From Phreatobacter oligotrophus (GTDB taxonomy: Bacteria; Pseudomonadota; Alphaproteobacteria; Rhizobiales; Phreatobacteraceae): a DNA stretch of 64,000 nucleotides. Shown piece by piece: positions 38,149 to 47,301 of this stretch; positions within the stretch are counted from its first letter, which is position 1; each line of letters begins with the position of its first letter. Both the position numbers and the translations under genes were made by a program. The notes beneath the pieces were generated by a model. It was not told the origin of the DNA. It saw only the letters and a list, made by a program, of their open reading frames with translations, and searched no databases. The stretch is from assembly GCF_003046185.1 (NCBI RefSeq), contig NZ_PZZL01000007.1:62001-126000 (forward strand), given 5' to 3'.

Positions 38149-38367
38149 ATGAACGAGGTTGTCCGCAAGATCGTGTCCGTGGCAGACCTGCCGCCGCATC
38201 TGCGGGATGGACTGGACCCCTCGCGCCCCGTCGAGATCGTGCAGGAGGTGCTCACCGCCTCGCAGCGGATCCGGGCGATGACCGACAAGCTCACCTTCAA
38301 GCGCGTGCAATCGACCGAGGAAGCCGTGGAGCGTGTGCGGCGCATTCGCGACGGCGGACCGATCTGA
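38149..38367 (+). CDS. Small antitoxin-like protein paired with the PIN gene
   Basis: 72 residues, mainly helical and charged. The middle (VEIVQEVLTASQRIRAMTDK) and end (STEEAVERVRRIRDGGPI) show no named DNA-binding motif that I recognise. The antitoxin reading rests on position: it lies directly before a PIN-domain gene, its TGA abuts the next GTG (TGAGTG), and the pair is of typical toxin-antitoxin size. An AGGA ribosome site lies 9 bases before the ATG. Confidence 0.65.
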   Translation: MNEVVRKIVSVADLPPHLRDGLDPSRPVEIVQEVLTASQRIRAMTDKLTFKRVQSTEEAVERVRRIRDGGPI

Positions 38368-38823
38368 GTGGCGATCAGCATCTACCTCGACGCCAATTTC
38401 ATTATTCGCCTGGTGGAAAGCCACCACGGGCAGAACTCTGCCCATGAGCGGCTATGGGACCTGGTCGATACCGGACGACTGACGGCCAGGACGAGCTGGT
38501 TGACCTGGAGCGAGGTCCTTGTCCACCCGCTCCGCAATGGGGACGACGCGCTAGTGGACGTCTATGACCGTTTCTTCGCGGGCGAGACCGCGGCGCTGAC
38601 CTGCCACGAGATCGAAAGGCCGACGCTCAGGCGGGCAGCCGAACTGAGGGCACATCACCCCTCGCTCAAATCGCCGGACGCGATCCATCTCGCGACGGCG
38701 GCCATCCACGATTGCGACTGGTTCGTGTCGTCGGACGCGCGCCTCGCCGTGGTGCCGCAACTCAGCTATCTCAATCCCGACATGCCGTCCGACCTGCAAC
38801 GCTTCCTGACGGCCATTCCATGA
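38368..38823 (+). CDS. PIN-domain ribonuclease, VapC-like toxin
   Basis: 151 residues starting with GTG. The four acidic residues of a PIN active site are in place: LDANFII (Asp near residue 8), WSEVLV (Glu near 49), KSPDAIHLATA (Asp near 101) and SSDARLAV (Asp near 119). VapC-type members cleave specific tRNAs or rRNA. The gene follows the antitoxin-like gene without a gap, and its TGA overlaps the yejF ATG by four bases (ATGA), so toxin and transporter ATPase are translationally coupled. Confidence 0.87.
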   Translation: MAISIYLDANFIIRLVESHHGQNSAHERLWDLVDTGRLTARTSWLTWSEVLVHPLRNGDDALVDVYDRFFAGETAALTCHEIERPTLRRAAELRAHHPSLKSPDAIHLATAAIHDCDWFVSSDARLAVVPQLSYLNPDMPSDLQRFLTAIP

Positions 38824-40448
38824 CCGCCGACACCCCCCTCCTCTCCGTCCAGGACCTCTCCGTCGCCTTCCGCCAGGGCGGACGCGAGAGCCTCGCCGTT
38901 GACCGCATCTCCTTCGACATCCACCGGGGCGAGACCCTCGCCATCGTGGGTGAGAGCGGTTCGGGCAAATCCGTCTCCGCCCTTTCGGTGATGAAGCTTC
39001 TGCCCTACCCGGCCGCCTCGCACCCCTCGGGCCGCATTCTCTTCAAGGGCGAGGACCTGATCGCCGCCGACGATGCCGCCATCCGCAAGGTGCGCGGCAA
39101 TGCGGTGAGCATCATCTTCCAGGAGCCGATGACCTCGTTGAACCCGCTGCACACGATCGGGCAGCAGGTCGCCGAACCGCTGATCCTCCACCGCGGCCTC
39201 TCCGCCGAAGCCGCAAGAGCCAAGGCGGTGGACTGGCTCGGCCGCGTCGGCATTGCCGACCCGGAGGGCCGGCTCGACGCCTATCCGCACCAGCTCTCGG
39301 GGGGACAGCGCCAGCGCGTCATGATCGCCATGGCGCTCGCCAACGAGCCGGACCTGCTCATCGCCGACGAGCCGACCACCGCCCTCGACGTGACCGTGCA
39401 GGCGCAGATCCTCGCGCTGCTCAAGGATCTCCAGCGCGAACTCGGCATGGCGATCCTCTTCATCACCCATGACCTCGGCATCGTCCGCCGCTTCGCCGAC
39501 CGCGTCTGCGTCATGCGCCATGGCCGCATCGTCGAACAGGGTCCGGTGGTGGACATCTTCGAGCGCCCGCAGGATCCCTACACCATCGCCCTCATGGCGG
39601 CCGAACCGCGGCGCGAGACGCGCGCCGCCGATCCCGCCGCACCCGTCATCATGCAGGCCGACGATCTCAGGGTCTGGTTCCCGGTGAAGCGCGGCCTGCT
39701 CCGCCGGACGGTCGGCCACATCAAGGCGGTGGACGGCATCTCAGTGGCGGTCCGCGAGGGCCACACGCTCGGCATCGTCGGCGAGTCCGGCTCCGGCAAG
39801 ACGACGCTCGGCCTTGCCCTCCTTCGTCTCATCTCCTCCGAAGGGCCCATCGTCTTCATGGGCCGGCCGATCCAGGGCCTCGGCTTCAAGGCCATGCGGC
39901 CGAACCGACGGCAGATGCAGGTGGTCTTCCAGGACCCCTATGGCTCGCTGTCGCCGCGCATGTCGGTGGCGGAGATCGTCGCCGAGGGCCTGGCCATCCA
40001 CCATCCCGGTCTCACCGAGGAGGAGCGCGACGCGCGGGTGATCGCGGCGCTCAGCGATGTCGGCCTCGATCCCGAGACGCGCCATCGCTATCCGCATGAG
40101 TTTTCCGGCGGCCAGCGCCAGCGCATCGCCATTGCCCGCGCCATGATCCTCGAGCCGAGCTTCGTGCTGCTGGACGAACCGACCTCCGCCCTCGACCGCA
40201 TCGTCCAGGCGCAGATCGTCGACCTGCTGCGCGACCTGCAGGCCAAGCGGAACCTGACCTACCTGTTCATTTCCCACGACCTGAAGGTGGTCTCGGCGCT
40301 GGCCGACGACATCATCGTCATGAAGGGCGGCAAGGTCGTGGAGCAGGGTCCCGCTGAACGCGTGTTCAAGGCGCCCGAGAACGACTACACCAAGGCGCTG
40401 TTCGCAGCCGCCTTCGACCTCGCGCCAGTCTCCAGCGAAAGAGCATAG
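38820..40448 (+). CDS. yejF: Peptide ABC transporter double ATP-binding protein, YejF type
   Basis: 542 residues made of two fused ATPase domains. Walker A motifs [10 protein letters not shown] (around residue 42) and [10 protein letters not shown] (around 320), and signatures [10 protein letters not shown] (around 160) and [10 protein letters not shown] (around 435), show two complete sites. It energises the YejB/YejE permeases, from which it is now separated by the toxin-antitoxin-like pair (692 bases between yejE and yejF). The ATG overlaps the toxin stop. Confidence 0.94.
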   Translation: MTADTPLLSVQDLSVAFRQGGRESLAVDRISFDIHRGETLAIVGESGSGKSVSALSVMKLLPYPAASHPSGRILFKGEDLIAADDAAIRKVRGNAVSIIFQEPMTSLNPLHTIGQQVAEPLILHRGLSAEAARAKAVDWLGRVGIADPEGRLDAYPHQLSGGQRQRVMIAMALANEPDLLIADEPTTALDVTVQAQILALLKDLQRELGMAILFITHDLGIVRRFADRVCVMRHGRIVEQGPVVDIFERPQDPYTIALMAAEPRRETRAADPAAPVIMQADDLRVWFPVKRGLLRRTVGHIKAVDGISVAVREGHTLGIVGESGSGKTTLGLALLRLISSEGPIVFMGRPIQGLGFKAMRPNRRQMQVVFQDPYGSLSPRMSVAEIVAEGLAIHHPGLTEEERDARVIAALSDVGLDPETRHRYPHEFSGGQRQRIAIARAMILEPSFVLLDEPTSALDRIVQAQIVDLLRDLQAKRNLTYLFISHDLKVVSALADDIIVMKGGKVVEQGPAERVFKAPENDYTKALFAAAFDLAPVSSERA

Positions 40449-40450
40449 AC

Positions 40451-41401
40451 GTGACCACCCTGCTTCTCGGTATCGGCTCCTGGGACCCCGAACCCTGGCG
40501 TGAACGTTTCCAGGCTGTCCTGCCCGGCTGGAAGGTCGTCCTCCCCGGCGAGATCTTCGACCGCCGCGCCGTTCGCTATGGCGCCGCCTGGAAGCAGCCC
40601 GAGGGCACCTTTGCCGACCTGCCGCTGCTCGACGCCATCTTCTCGCTCGGCGCCGGCGTCGATCACCTGTTCAAGGACAAGCGGCTGCCCGAGGGCGTGC
40701 CGGTGGTCCGCGTCGTCGATCCCGACCTCACGACGCGCATGTCGGAATATGTCGTCATGCACTGCCTCATGGCCCTGCGCCGGGTGCGCGTCTATGACGG
40801 CTTCCAGCGCGAGAAGCAGTGGATCGACCTGCGCGACCAGCCGCAGGCGAGCGACATCCGCGTCGGCCTCCTCGGCATGGGCGTGCTCGGCCAGGACTCC
40901 GCCATGAAGCTGCGCACCATGGGCTTCCAGGTGGCCGGCTGGAGCCGCCGTCCCAAGGCGGTCGAGGGCGTGGAGATGCATCATGGCGCCGACGGCCTCG
41001 ATGCCATCGTGGCCGGATCCGACATCCTCGTCGCGATGATGCCGCTCACCCCCGACACGGCGGGCATCCTCGACGCCAAGCTCTTCGCCAGGATGCCGAA
41101 GGCCGAGGCCATTGGCGGGCCGGTCCTCATCAATGTCGGCCGCGGCGGCCTGCAGAACGAGGCTGACATCCTCGCCGCCCTCGACTCGGGGCAGCTCGGC
41201 GCGGCCGTGCTCGATGTCTTCCAGACCGAACCCCTGCCCGCGGACAGCCCGCTTTGGACCCATCCGAAGGTGACGGTGACGCCGCACAACTCGGCGATCT
41301 CCTCGCCGCCGGCTATTGCCGCCTATGTCGCCCAGCAGATCCGGACCCACATGGCGGGCGGCGACCTCGTCAACATCGTCGACCCCGCCCACGGCTATTG
41401 A
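40451..41401 (+). CDS. ghrA: Glyoxylate/hydroxypyruvate reductase A type dehydrogenase
   Basis: 316-residue D-2-hydroxyacid dehydrogenase. The NAD(P) motif GLLGMGVLGQDSAMKLRTMG lies around residues 139-158, and the catalytic Arg/Glu/His pattern appears as INVGRGGLQNEADIL (Arg), VLDVFQTEPLPADSPLW (Glu) and VTPHNSA (His). GhrA reduces glyoxylate and hydroxypyruvate. GTG start two bases after the yejF stop, so it is the last gene of the yej operon. A link between glyoxylate and ureide degradation is possible but inferred. Confidence 0.87.
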   Translation: MTTLLLGIGSWDPEPWRERFQAVLPGWKVVLPGEIFDRRAVRYGAAWKQPEGTFADLPLLDAIFSLGAGVDHLFKDKRLPEGVPVVRVVDPDLTTRMSEYVVMHCLMALRRVRVYDGFQREKQWIDLRDQPQASDIRVGLLGMGVLGQDSAMKLRTMGFQVAGWSRRPKAVEGVEMHHGADGLDAIVAGSDILVAMMPLTPDTAGILDAKLFARMPKAEAIGGPVLINVGRGGLQNEADILAALDSGQLGAAVLDVFQTEPLPADSPLWTHPKVTVTPHNSAISSPPAIAAYVAQQIRTHMAGGDLVNIVDPAHGY

Positions 41402-41530
41402 CGTCACGTTACCAAGCGTAAGGTGCCGTCGCAGCTGGCTTTTTCGCGCCGCGACGGGAGGCCTTTAGCGCTTTTTTTACGCCGACAGCCGAGGGTTGTA
41501 TCGCATCTGCGAAGGCTCCGGAGTGTCCAC

Positions 41531-43624
41531 GTGCTGAACCGTCTTACCGTCAGCGGCCTGGTAAAGGCCGTTGTGTCGATCTTCGCCTTGGCATTGATCA
41601 GCCAGTTCGCCATGGGCGCGTGGGACTCCTGGAACCGCTACCGCAAGGCGGACAAGACCGCGACCGTGGTCGAAACGACCACCCACATGTTCACGGCGCT
41701 GCACAATCTGCGCGTCGACCGCTCCAATTCCCGCCGCGCCCTGATGCTGGACGAGGTGCACCCGACGGTGCCGCGGACCATCGCTCCGCACCGCGAGGCC
41801 GAGATGCCGGCCCTGCGCTCGGCGCTCGCGACGCTGCGCACCATCGACTATCCCGGCGCCGCCGCGGCGGTCTCCGAGCTTGACCGCACCATCAAGCGCC
41901 TGACCGAGATGCACGAGGAAACGGCCCGCGCCATGGCGCAGCCACGGCCGCAGCGCCGCGCCGGCATCGCCGAGGAGTTCTTCACCCTCACCGACGGCGC
42001 CATCAACCTCCTCGACCGCCTGTCCACCGACCTCACCCGCCTGATCAAGCTGGACGATCCGCTGATCGACCAGCTCATGGAGATCAAGCAGCACGCCTGG
42101 AACGCCCGCCAGGCCGCCGGCGACGTGTCGGTCTTCATCTCGAACCCGCTCGCGGGGCTGCCGCTGCCGGAGAACCCGCTCGTCGGCTACACCACGCTGG
42201 TCACCCGCATGGAGACGTCCTGGGCCTCCGTCGAGGCGATCGCCGGCGGCCTCAGCCTGCCGCCGAGCTTCGCCGAGGCCATGCAGAAGGCCCGCTCCGG
42301 CTTCCTCGAGGCGGAATTCGCCAAGGTCCGGCTCGCCACGCTGAACGCGCTGATCACCAAGCAGCAGCCGGCCTTCACGGCCAACCAGTGGTCGCTGATG
42401 GCGGTGCCGAAGCTCGGCACGATCCTCGCCGCCGCCGACGCCGCCCTCGATGTTGCCGGCAGCCATTCGCGGAACGTCCGCGACACCGCCTTCCGCAGCC
42501 TGATGCTGCAGCTCGGCGCCCTCGCCCTCGCCCTGACCTTCGCCGTCGCCGCCCTCGTCCTGATGGCGCGCCGCGTCGTCGGGCCGCTCACCGAGATCAA
42601 GGATTCGATGCTGCGTCTCGCCAATGGCGACACCAGCGTCGAGAGCCGCTTCGTCTCCCGCCGCGACGAGATCGGGGCGCTGGCCGGCGCCATGCAGACC
42701 TTCCGCGACAACATGATCGAGGCCGAGCGCCTGCGCTCCGAGCAGGGCGCCATGGAGGCCCGCGCCGCCGCCGATCGCCGCGCCGCCATGCTGCAGCTCG
42801 CCGACAGCTTCCAGGCCGCCGTCGGCGGCGTGGTCGAGACGGTCTCGCGGGCCTCGGGCGAGCTTGAATCGGCCGCCACCCTGCTTTCGCGCACCGCCGA
42901 GAACACCCAGGCCCAGTCGGTGGTCGTCGCCTCGGCCTCCGAGGAGGCCTCCGCCAATGTCCAGTCGGTCGCCGGCGCAGCCGAGGAGATGGCGAGTTCG
43001 GTGCACGAGATCGGCCGCCAGGTCGCCGAGTCGAGCCGCATGTCGGCGGAAGCGGTGCAGCAGGCCGAGAAGGCCGACCAGCGCATCGCCCAGCTGACTC
43101 AGGCCGCCTCCCGCATCGGCGACGTGGTGAAGCTCATCACCGCCATCGCCGAGCAGACCAACCTGCTGGCGCTGAACGCCACGATCGAGGCTGCCCGCGC
43201 CGGCGAGGCCGGCAAGGGCTTCGCCGTCGTCGCCTCGGAGGTGAAGCAGCTCGCCACCCAGACGGCGAAGGCGACCGAGGAGATCGGCGCCCAGATCGGC
43301 GCCATGCAGGCCGCGACGCAGGACTCGGTGGTCGCCATCAAGGAGATCGGCACGACCATCGACCGCATCTCCGGCGTCGCAGCCGCCATCGCCGCTGCGG
43401 TCGAGCAGCAGGGCGCCGCGACCCAGGAAATCTCCCGCAACGTCCAGGAGGCGGCGCAGGGCACCGCCGAGGTCGCCAGCAACATCGCCAGCGTCAATGC
43501 CGGCGCGGCCGAGACCGGCTCCGCTTCGAGCCAGGTGCTGAGCGCCGCCCGCTCGCTCTCCCGCGACAGCGAGGTGCTGCAGCGCGAGGTCGCCCGCTTC
43601 ATCGAAACGGTGAAGGCGGCCTGA
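41531..43624 (+). CDS. Methyl-accepting chemotaxis protein
   Basis: 697 residues. First membrane helix at residues 8-28, a periplasmic helical sensor domain of about 290 residues, second helix at about 323-345 ([20 protein letters not shown]), HAMP (about 346-398) and a cytoplasmic signalling domain (about 430-695) whose tip is [19 protein letters not shown] around residue 540. The GTG at 41531 has GGAG 8 bases upstream and puts the membrane helix at the N-terminus; the frame is open further upstream without such features. No pentapeptide CheR tether at the C-terminus. Ligand unknown. Confidence 0.94.
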   Translation: MLNRLTVSGLVKAVVSIFALALISQFAMGAWDSWNRYRKADKTATVVETTTHMFTALHNLRVDRSNSRRALMLDEVHPTVPRTIAPHREAEMPALRSALATLRTIDYPGAAAAVSELDRTIKRLTEMHEETARAMAQPRPQRRAGIAEEFFTLTDGAINLLDRLSTDLTRLIKLDDPLIDQLMEIKQHAWNARQAAGDVSVFISNPLAGLPLPENPLVGYTTLVTRMETSWASVEAIAGGLSLPPSFAEAMQKARSGFLEAEFAKVRLATLNALITKQQPAFTANQWSLMAVPKLGTILAAADAALDVAGSHSRNVRDTAFRSLMLQLGALALALTFAVAALVLMARRVVGPLTEIKDSMLRLANGDTSVESRFVSRRDEIGALAGAMQTFRDNMIEAERLRSEQGAMEARAAADRRAAMLQLADSFQAAVGGVVETVSRASGELESAATLLSRTAENTQAQSVVVASASEEASANVQSVAGAAEEMASSVHEIGRQVAESSRMSAEAVQQAEKADQRIAQLTQAASRIGDVVKLITAIAEQTNLLALNATIEAARAGEAGKGFAVVASEVKQLATQTAKATEEIGAQIGAMQAATQDSVVAIKEIGTTIDRISGVAAAIAAAVEQQGAATQEISRNVQEAAQGTAEVASNIASVNAGAAETGSASSQVLSAARSLSRDSEVLQREVARFIETVKAA

Positions 43625-43654
43625 CGCCCTCACGCAGGCTTGATTGTCCTGAAG

Positions 43655-43690
43655 GCGGCCGCTCCACGATGGTGCGGCCGCTTTTCTTTT
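43655..43690 (+). terminator. Rho-independent terminator after the chemotaxis receptor gene
   Basis: GCGGCCGC (43655-43662), 11-base loop, GCGGCCGC (43674-43681), then TTTTCTTTT. The arm sequence is itself a palindrome, so it pairs perfectly. Confidence 0.85.
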
Positions 43691-43701
43691 CGGAACGCCG
43701 C

Positions 43702-44394
43702 ATGACCCTCTCGCGCCGCACCGCCCTGCTCGCCGGCCTTTCCGGCCTCGTCGTGCCCGCGTTCAACCGCGGCGCGGGCGCCCAGGACGCCTGGTATCCG
43801 ATCGCCGGCCCCGACGGCCGCGAGGTGCAGAACTTCCGCGTTCCCGTCGAGCTGCAGACCGAGATCATGGCGCTCGACAATGCCGTGCTGCTCGGCGCGC
43901 GCGAGGCCGACCTGACGCTGATCGAGGTCTATGATTCCAACTGCAGCTTCTGCCGCCGCGCCGCGATGGACGTGAAGCGCATGACCGAGCGCGACCGGGA
44001 TCTTGCCGTCTCGCTCGTCAACGCCCCCAGCCTTGGCCTGCCCTCGGTCCAGGCGGCGCGGGTGGAATATGCGGTGAAGCAGCTCGGCGGCGAGGACAAG
44101 GCCCGTGCCTTCCACGCCGCCTCGATGGCGATGCGTGGCGTCTTCGACGGACGGCGGGCCCTGGCGCTCGCCGCGGACCTCGGCCTCGACCGAGGTCAGG
44201 TCGAGGAGGTCGCCGACCGGCCCGAGACCGGCCGCGTGATCGCCGACGCTGTCCGCCTTGCCAATGCCACCAATCTCGCCGCGACGCCCTCTTGGCTCAT
44301 CGCCGGCACCGCCGTCATCGGCTGGCCCGGCCGCCCGACCATGGAGCGGATCGTCGCCGCCGTCCGCGACTGCGACAAACCCGTCTGCGCTTAA
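43702..44394 (+). CDS. DsbA/DsbG-like thioredoxin-fold protein, Tat-exported
   Basis: 230 residues. The start MTLSRRTALLAGLSGLVVPA is a twin-arginine signal. A thioredoxin-like fold is indicated by LTLIEVYDSNCSFCRRAAMD with a CSFC active site (around residues 83-86), an inserted helical domain and a late TPSWLIAGTAVIGWPG segment containing the cis-proline loop. It would act as a periplasmic thiol oxidoreductase; partners are unknown. The ATG at 43702 is used because the open frame upstream lies in the terminator. The stop overlaps the NlpC/P60 gene stop on the other strand by 4 bases. Confidence 0.85.
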   Translation: MTLSRRTALLAGLSGLVVPAFNRGAGAQDAWYPIAGPDGREVQNFRVPVELQTEIMALDNAVLLGAREADLTLIEVYDSNCSFCRRAAMDVKRMTERDRDLAVSLVNAPSLGLPSVQAARVEYAVKQLGGEDKARAFHAASMAMRGVFDGRRALALAADLGLDRGQVEEVADRPETGRVIADAVRLANATNLAATPSWLIAGTAVIGWPGRPTMERIVAAVRDCDKPVCA

Positions 44395-45263
44395 GCAGCC
44401 GGCCGCCTGACGCTGGTGACCTCGCCATAGGATTTCTCGCGGATCCGCGCGATGGCGCCGGAGAGCGGTTCCTTCACGACCATCATGTGGTGGCCGTTGG
44501 CGTGGAGGAGTTCGTCCGGTCCCGAGACGATGCCGACATGGCCCTTCCAGAAGATGAGGTCGCCGCGGCGGAGGACGGTGACGTCGCCGTCGAAGGCGAC
44601 GGGCTCGCCGATCGCCTTCTCCTGCATGTCGGTGTCGCGCGGCACGGCGATGCCGCAGGCCTCGAAGGCGGTCTGGACGAGGCCCGAGCAGTCCAGCCCG
44701 AAACTCGTGCGTCCGGCCCACAGATAGGGCGAGCCGAGATAGTCCTCGGCGACGGCGACAAAGTCCGGCTCCACCTCGGCGACCGGCTTCAGGTGCGCGG
44801 CGATCACGTGGGCGCCCGTGTCGGTCACGGCAAAGGCGTCGGTGAAGCGCTCGATGGTGAGCAGGCTGTTGCGGTGAAGGACAAAGGTCGGCGGCAGCTT
44901 GATGCTGGGGCCGGGATAAAGATGGGTCCGCATCACCGCCACGCGGTGCGTCGCGGGCTTGGCCCGCGGGCGGAAGGCGCCCGCCACCGCATAGCCGACA
45001 TAGCCGTCCCGGTCGGACTGGACGAAGACGAAGCCGCCATCCTCGTCGAAGATGGTGACCTCCTCGCCGAGCAGGAACTCGGTGTCGCGGGCGGCATTCA
45101 TCAGCCGCGAGGGCGCCAGCGGCACCACCGGAAAGCCGGTGCGCATCGGCCGTCCCTCGACGAAACGGGCGCTGTCCACCTGCCCGCGCAGGTGCGCGGC
45201 GGCGAGGTCGGCACGGGCGGGCGTCAGGCGGCGGTCGAGGCCGGGCGGCAGCGTGAAGGTCAT
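44391..45263 (-). CDS. NlpC/P60 family cell-wall peptidase with SH3-like domains
   Basis: 290 residues. Two bacterial SH3-like stretches (residues about 50-130; TEFLLGEEVTIFDEDGGFVF and the HRNSLLTIERF region) precede the NlpC/P60 domain (about 155-285) with catalytic Cys in SFGLDCSGLVQ, His in GHVGIVSG and third polar residue in LLHANGHH. This layout matches dipeptidyl-peptidase VI-like enzymes that cut gamma-D-glutamyl-diamino acid bonds in peptidoglycan fragments. No signal peptide is seen, which suggests a cytosolic role in muropeptide recycling. ATG at 45263 has GAGG upstream and is preferred to a GTG 5 codons earlier. Confidence 0.88.
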   Translation of the reverse strand: MTFTLPPGLDRRLTPARADLAAAHLRGQVDSARFVEGRPMRTGFPVVPLAPSRLMNAARDTEFLLGEEVTIFDEDGGFVFVQSDRDGYVGYAVAGAFRPRAKPATHRVAVMRTHLYPGPSIKLPPTFVLHRNSLLTIERFTDAFAVTDTGAHVIAAHLKPVAEVEPDFVAVAEDYLGSPYLWAGRTSFGLDCSGLVQTAFEACGIAVPRDTDMQEKAIGEPVAFDGDVTVLRRGDLIFWKGHVGIVSGPDELLHANGHHMMVVKEPLSGAIARIREKSYGEVTSVRRPAA

Positions 45264-45293
45264 GGCGCCTCGTAGCACGAAGCCGTTAACGGC

Positions 45294-45644
45294 TCACGGG
45301 GGGAGCGCCGCGGCCTTGGCGGCGACGAGGTCGCCGAGCCGCTCGACGGCAAGCGCGCCGGCCACCGTGCGCTGGATGACGACGTCGCGGCGGTCGTTCT
45401 CATCGCGGCGGCGGGAGACGAGGTCGAGCTTTCCCATGCTGTCCAGGGCGCGAGTGATGACCGGCTTGGTCACGCCGAGCTTGCGGGCAAGGTCGCGCAC
45501 ATGGTGGGGCGGCGGCTCGAGATAGATGGTCAGGAGGATGGCGAGCTGGCGCGACGACAGGTCGGCCTCGCCGTCCTGCACGAGGGCGAGCGACACCTCG
45601 TGCATCAGCTTCATCGCCTGAGACGGGCGCAACACGACGGCCAT
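45294..45644 (-). CDS. MarR family winged-helix regulator (short)
   Basis: 116 residues. Winged-helix core: LSSRQLAILLTIYLEPPPHH, VRDLARKLGVTKPVITRALD (recognition helix) and LDLVSRRRDENDRRDVVIQR (wing). Shorter than standard MarR proteins, lacking much of the terminal dimerisation helices. It lies 30 bases upstream of the NlpC/P60 gene on the same strand and probably forms an operon with it. Confidence 0.85.
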   Translation of the reverse strand: MAVVLRPSQAMKLMHEVSLALVQDGEADLSSRQLAILLTIYLEPPPHHVRDLARKLGVTKPVITRALDSMGKLDLVSRRRDENDRRDVVIQRTVAGALAVERLGDLVAAKAAALPP

Positions 45645-45764
45645 GGAGACGCGAACCGCTGACGCTTGGGGAACTCGTTACGGACCCGTATTAAACGGCC
45701 ACCATGCCGCCTGTGCAAGCGCGACAGGGCGTGGCATGAGGCGAGGGTTAATCCGGAGCCCGCC

Positions 45765-46238
45765 TTGGTCGCAGACCTCGCCAGCCTCGCCACCATGGCC
45801 CTCGCCGCCTTCACCGCGGCAACGCTCCTGCCCGGTGGGTCGGAAGCGGTCTTCGTCGCGCTGCTGGCAGCCGGGACGGCGAGCCCCTTCGCGCTCTTCC
45901 TGGTGGCCGCGATCTTCAACACTGCCGGCGGCATGACCAGTTGGTGGATCGGCACGCAGATCGCCCGCGGCGCCGACAGCGAGGCCGGCCATGCCTGGAT
46001 GCGGCGCTTTCGTCTGCCTCCCGAAAGCTTCGCGCGCGCCTCCGGCCTGTTCCAGCGCTGGGGCTGGGCGACGCTGCTGCTCTGCTGGATGCCGGTGATC
46101 GGCGATCCGATCACCCTCGTCGCCGGCATGGCGCGCTATCCCGCCCTGCCGACGGCGCTCATCACCGGCCTTGCCCGAACCCTGCGCTATGCCGCCATCT
46201 GGGCCGCGGCCGCCGGCCTGATCGCCTGGTGGAGCTGA
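45765..46238 (+). CDS. YqaA/DedA-like small membrane protein
   Basis: 157 residues, about four helices. The start region (MALAAFTAATLLPGGSEAVFV), the DWWIG-like MTSWWIGTQIARG and the FQRWGWATLLLCWMPVIGDP segment with its Pro/Asp pair match the YqaA branch of the DedA/SNARE-associated superfamily, thought to move lipid or polyprenyl carriers. A TTG start at 45765 with GGAG 6 bases upstream gives the usual short N-terminus; GTG 45768 is an alternative, and the longer open frame from 45666 adds a charged non-family segment. Confidence 0.8.
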   Translation: MVADLASLATMALAAFTAATLLPGGSEAVFVALLAAGTASPFALFLVAAIFNTAGGMTSWWIGTQIARGADSEAGHAWMRRFRLPPESFARASGLFQRWGWATLLLCWMPVIGDPITLVAGMARYPALPTALITGLARTLRYAAIWAAAAGLIAWWS

Positions 46239-46334
46239 CCTCAACGGCGCCCGGCCCTGCGCGCCCGCCCCTGTACCTCCCCCCCGAAATCGACTAATCA
46301 CGGCCCGTTCCCCGTGACTGCAAGAGGCATTGCG

Positions 46335-47297
46335 ATGCAGACCTTCGACCGGCTCGTCACCGTCTTCGGCGGTTCGGGATTTGTCGGGCGGCACGTCGTG
46401 CGCGCGCTGGCCAAGCGCGGCTTCCGCATCCGCGTCGCGGTTCGCCGTCCCGATCTTGCCGGCCACCTGCAGCCGCTCGGCGCTGTCGGCCAGATCCACG
46501 CCGTGCAGGCGAACCTGCGCTATCCCGATTCCGTTCGCCAGGCCGTCGCCGGCGCCGAGATCGTCATCAATTGCGTCGGCATCCTCTACGAGACCGGCCG
46601 TCAGAAGTTCGATTCCGTCCAGGCCCGCGGCGCTGCCGCTGTCGCCCGCGCGGCAGCTGAGGCCGGGGCCCGCCTCATCCACATCTCCGCCATCGGCGCC
46701 GATGCCGACAGCGCCGCGCTCTATGCCCGCACCAAGGCGGCGGGCGAGGCCGCCGTGCGCGAGGCCGCTCCCGATGCGGTGATCCTGCGGCCCTCCATCG
46801 TCTTCGGCCCCGAGGACGACTTCTTCAACCGCTTCGCTGCCATGGCGCAGATGTCGCCCGTCCTGCCGCTGGTCGGCGGCGGCGAGACCAAGTTCCAGCC
46901 GGTCTTCGTCGGCGACCTCGCGGACGCTGTCATGGCCGCCGTCGACGGCCGCACCAAGCCCGGCGCCACCTACGAACTCGGCGGGCCGGCGGTGAAGAGC
47001 TTCCGCGAGCTCCTCGAACTCGTGCTGAAGACCACCCAGCGCAACCGCCTGCTGGTGCCGTTGCCCTTCGGCCTCGCCCGCCTGCAGGCCAAGCTGCTGC
47101 AGCTCCTGCCCAAGCCCATGCTGACCGAGGACCAGGTCGAGCTCCTGAAGTCCGACAACGTGGTCAGCGAGGCCGCCAAGGCCGAGGGCCGCACCCTCGA
47201 GGGGCTCGGCATCCACCCGCAATCGGTGGAGGCCATCGTCCCGGGCTATCTGTGGCGCTTCCGCAAGCAGGGCCAGTTCGCCGAACCGGCGCGCTGA
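46335..47297 (+). CDS. NDUFA9-like complex I subunit family NAD(P)-binding protein
   Basis: 320-residue atypical short-chain dehydrogenase. The dinucleotide motif FGGSGFVGRHVVRAL (residues 12-26), the INCVGILYETGRQKFD segment (around 80) and YARTKAAGEAAVREAAPDAV (around 137) are those of the NDUFA9/39-kDa subunit group attached to NADH dehydrogenase in alphaproteobacteria and mitochondria. An AAGAGG ribosome site precedes the ATG. It converges on uppP with 4 bases between stops. Confidence 0.88.
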   Translation: MQTFDRLVTVFGGSGFVGRHVVRALAKRGFRIRVAVRRPDLAGHLQPLGAVGQIHAVQANLRYPDSVRQAVAGAEIVINCVGILYETGRQKFDSVQARGAAAVARAAAEAGARLIHISAIGADADSAALYARTKAAGEAAVREAAPDAVILRPSIVFGPEDDFFNRFAAMAQMSPVLPLVGGGETKFQPVFVGDLADAVMAAVDGRTKPGATYELGGPAVKSFRELLELVLKTTQRNRLLVPLPFGLARLQAKLLQLLPKPMLTEDQVELLKSDNVVSEAAKAEGRTLEGLGIHPQSVEAIVPGYLWRFRKQGQFAEPAR

Positions 47298-47301
47298 TCC
47301 C

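Noticed and set aside
41402-41530. A terminator after ghrA around the T-run at 41472-41478
   Set aside because: The best stem next to the T-run is only four bases (GCGC/GCGC), too weak to support a call.
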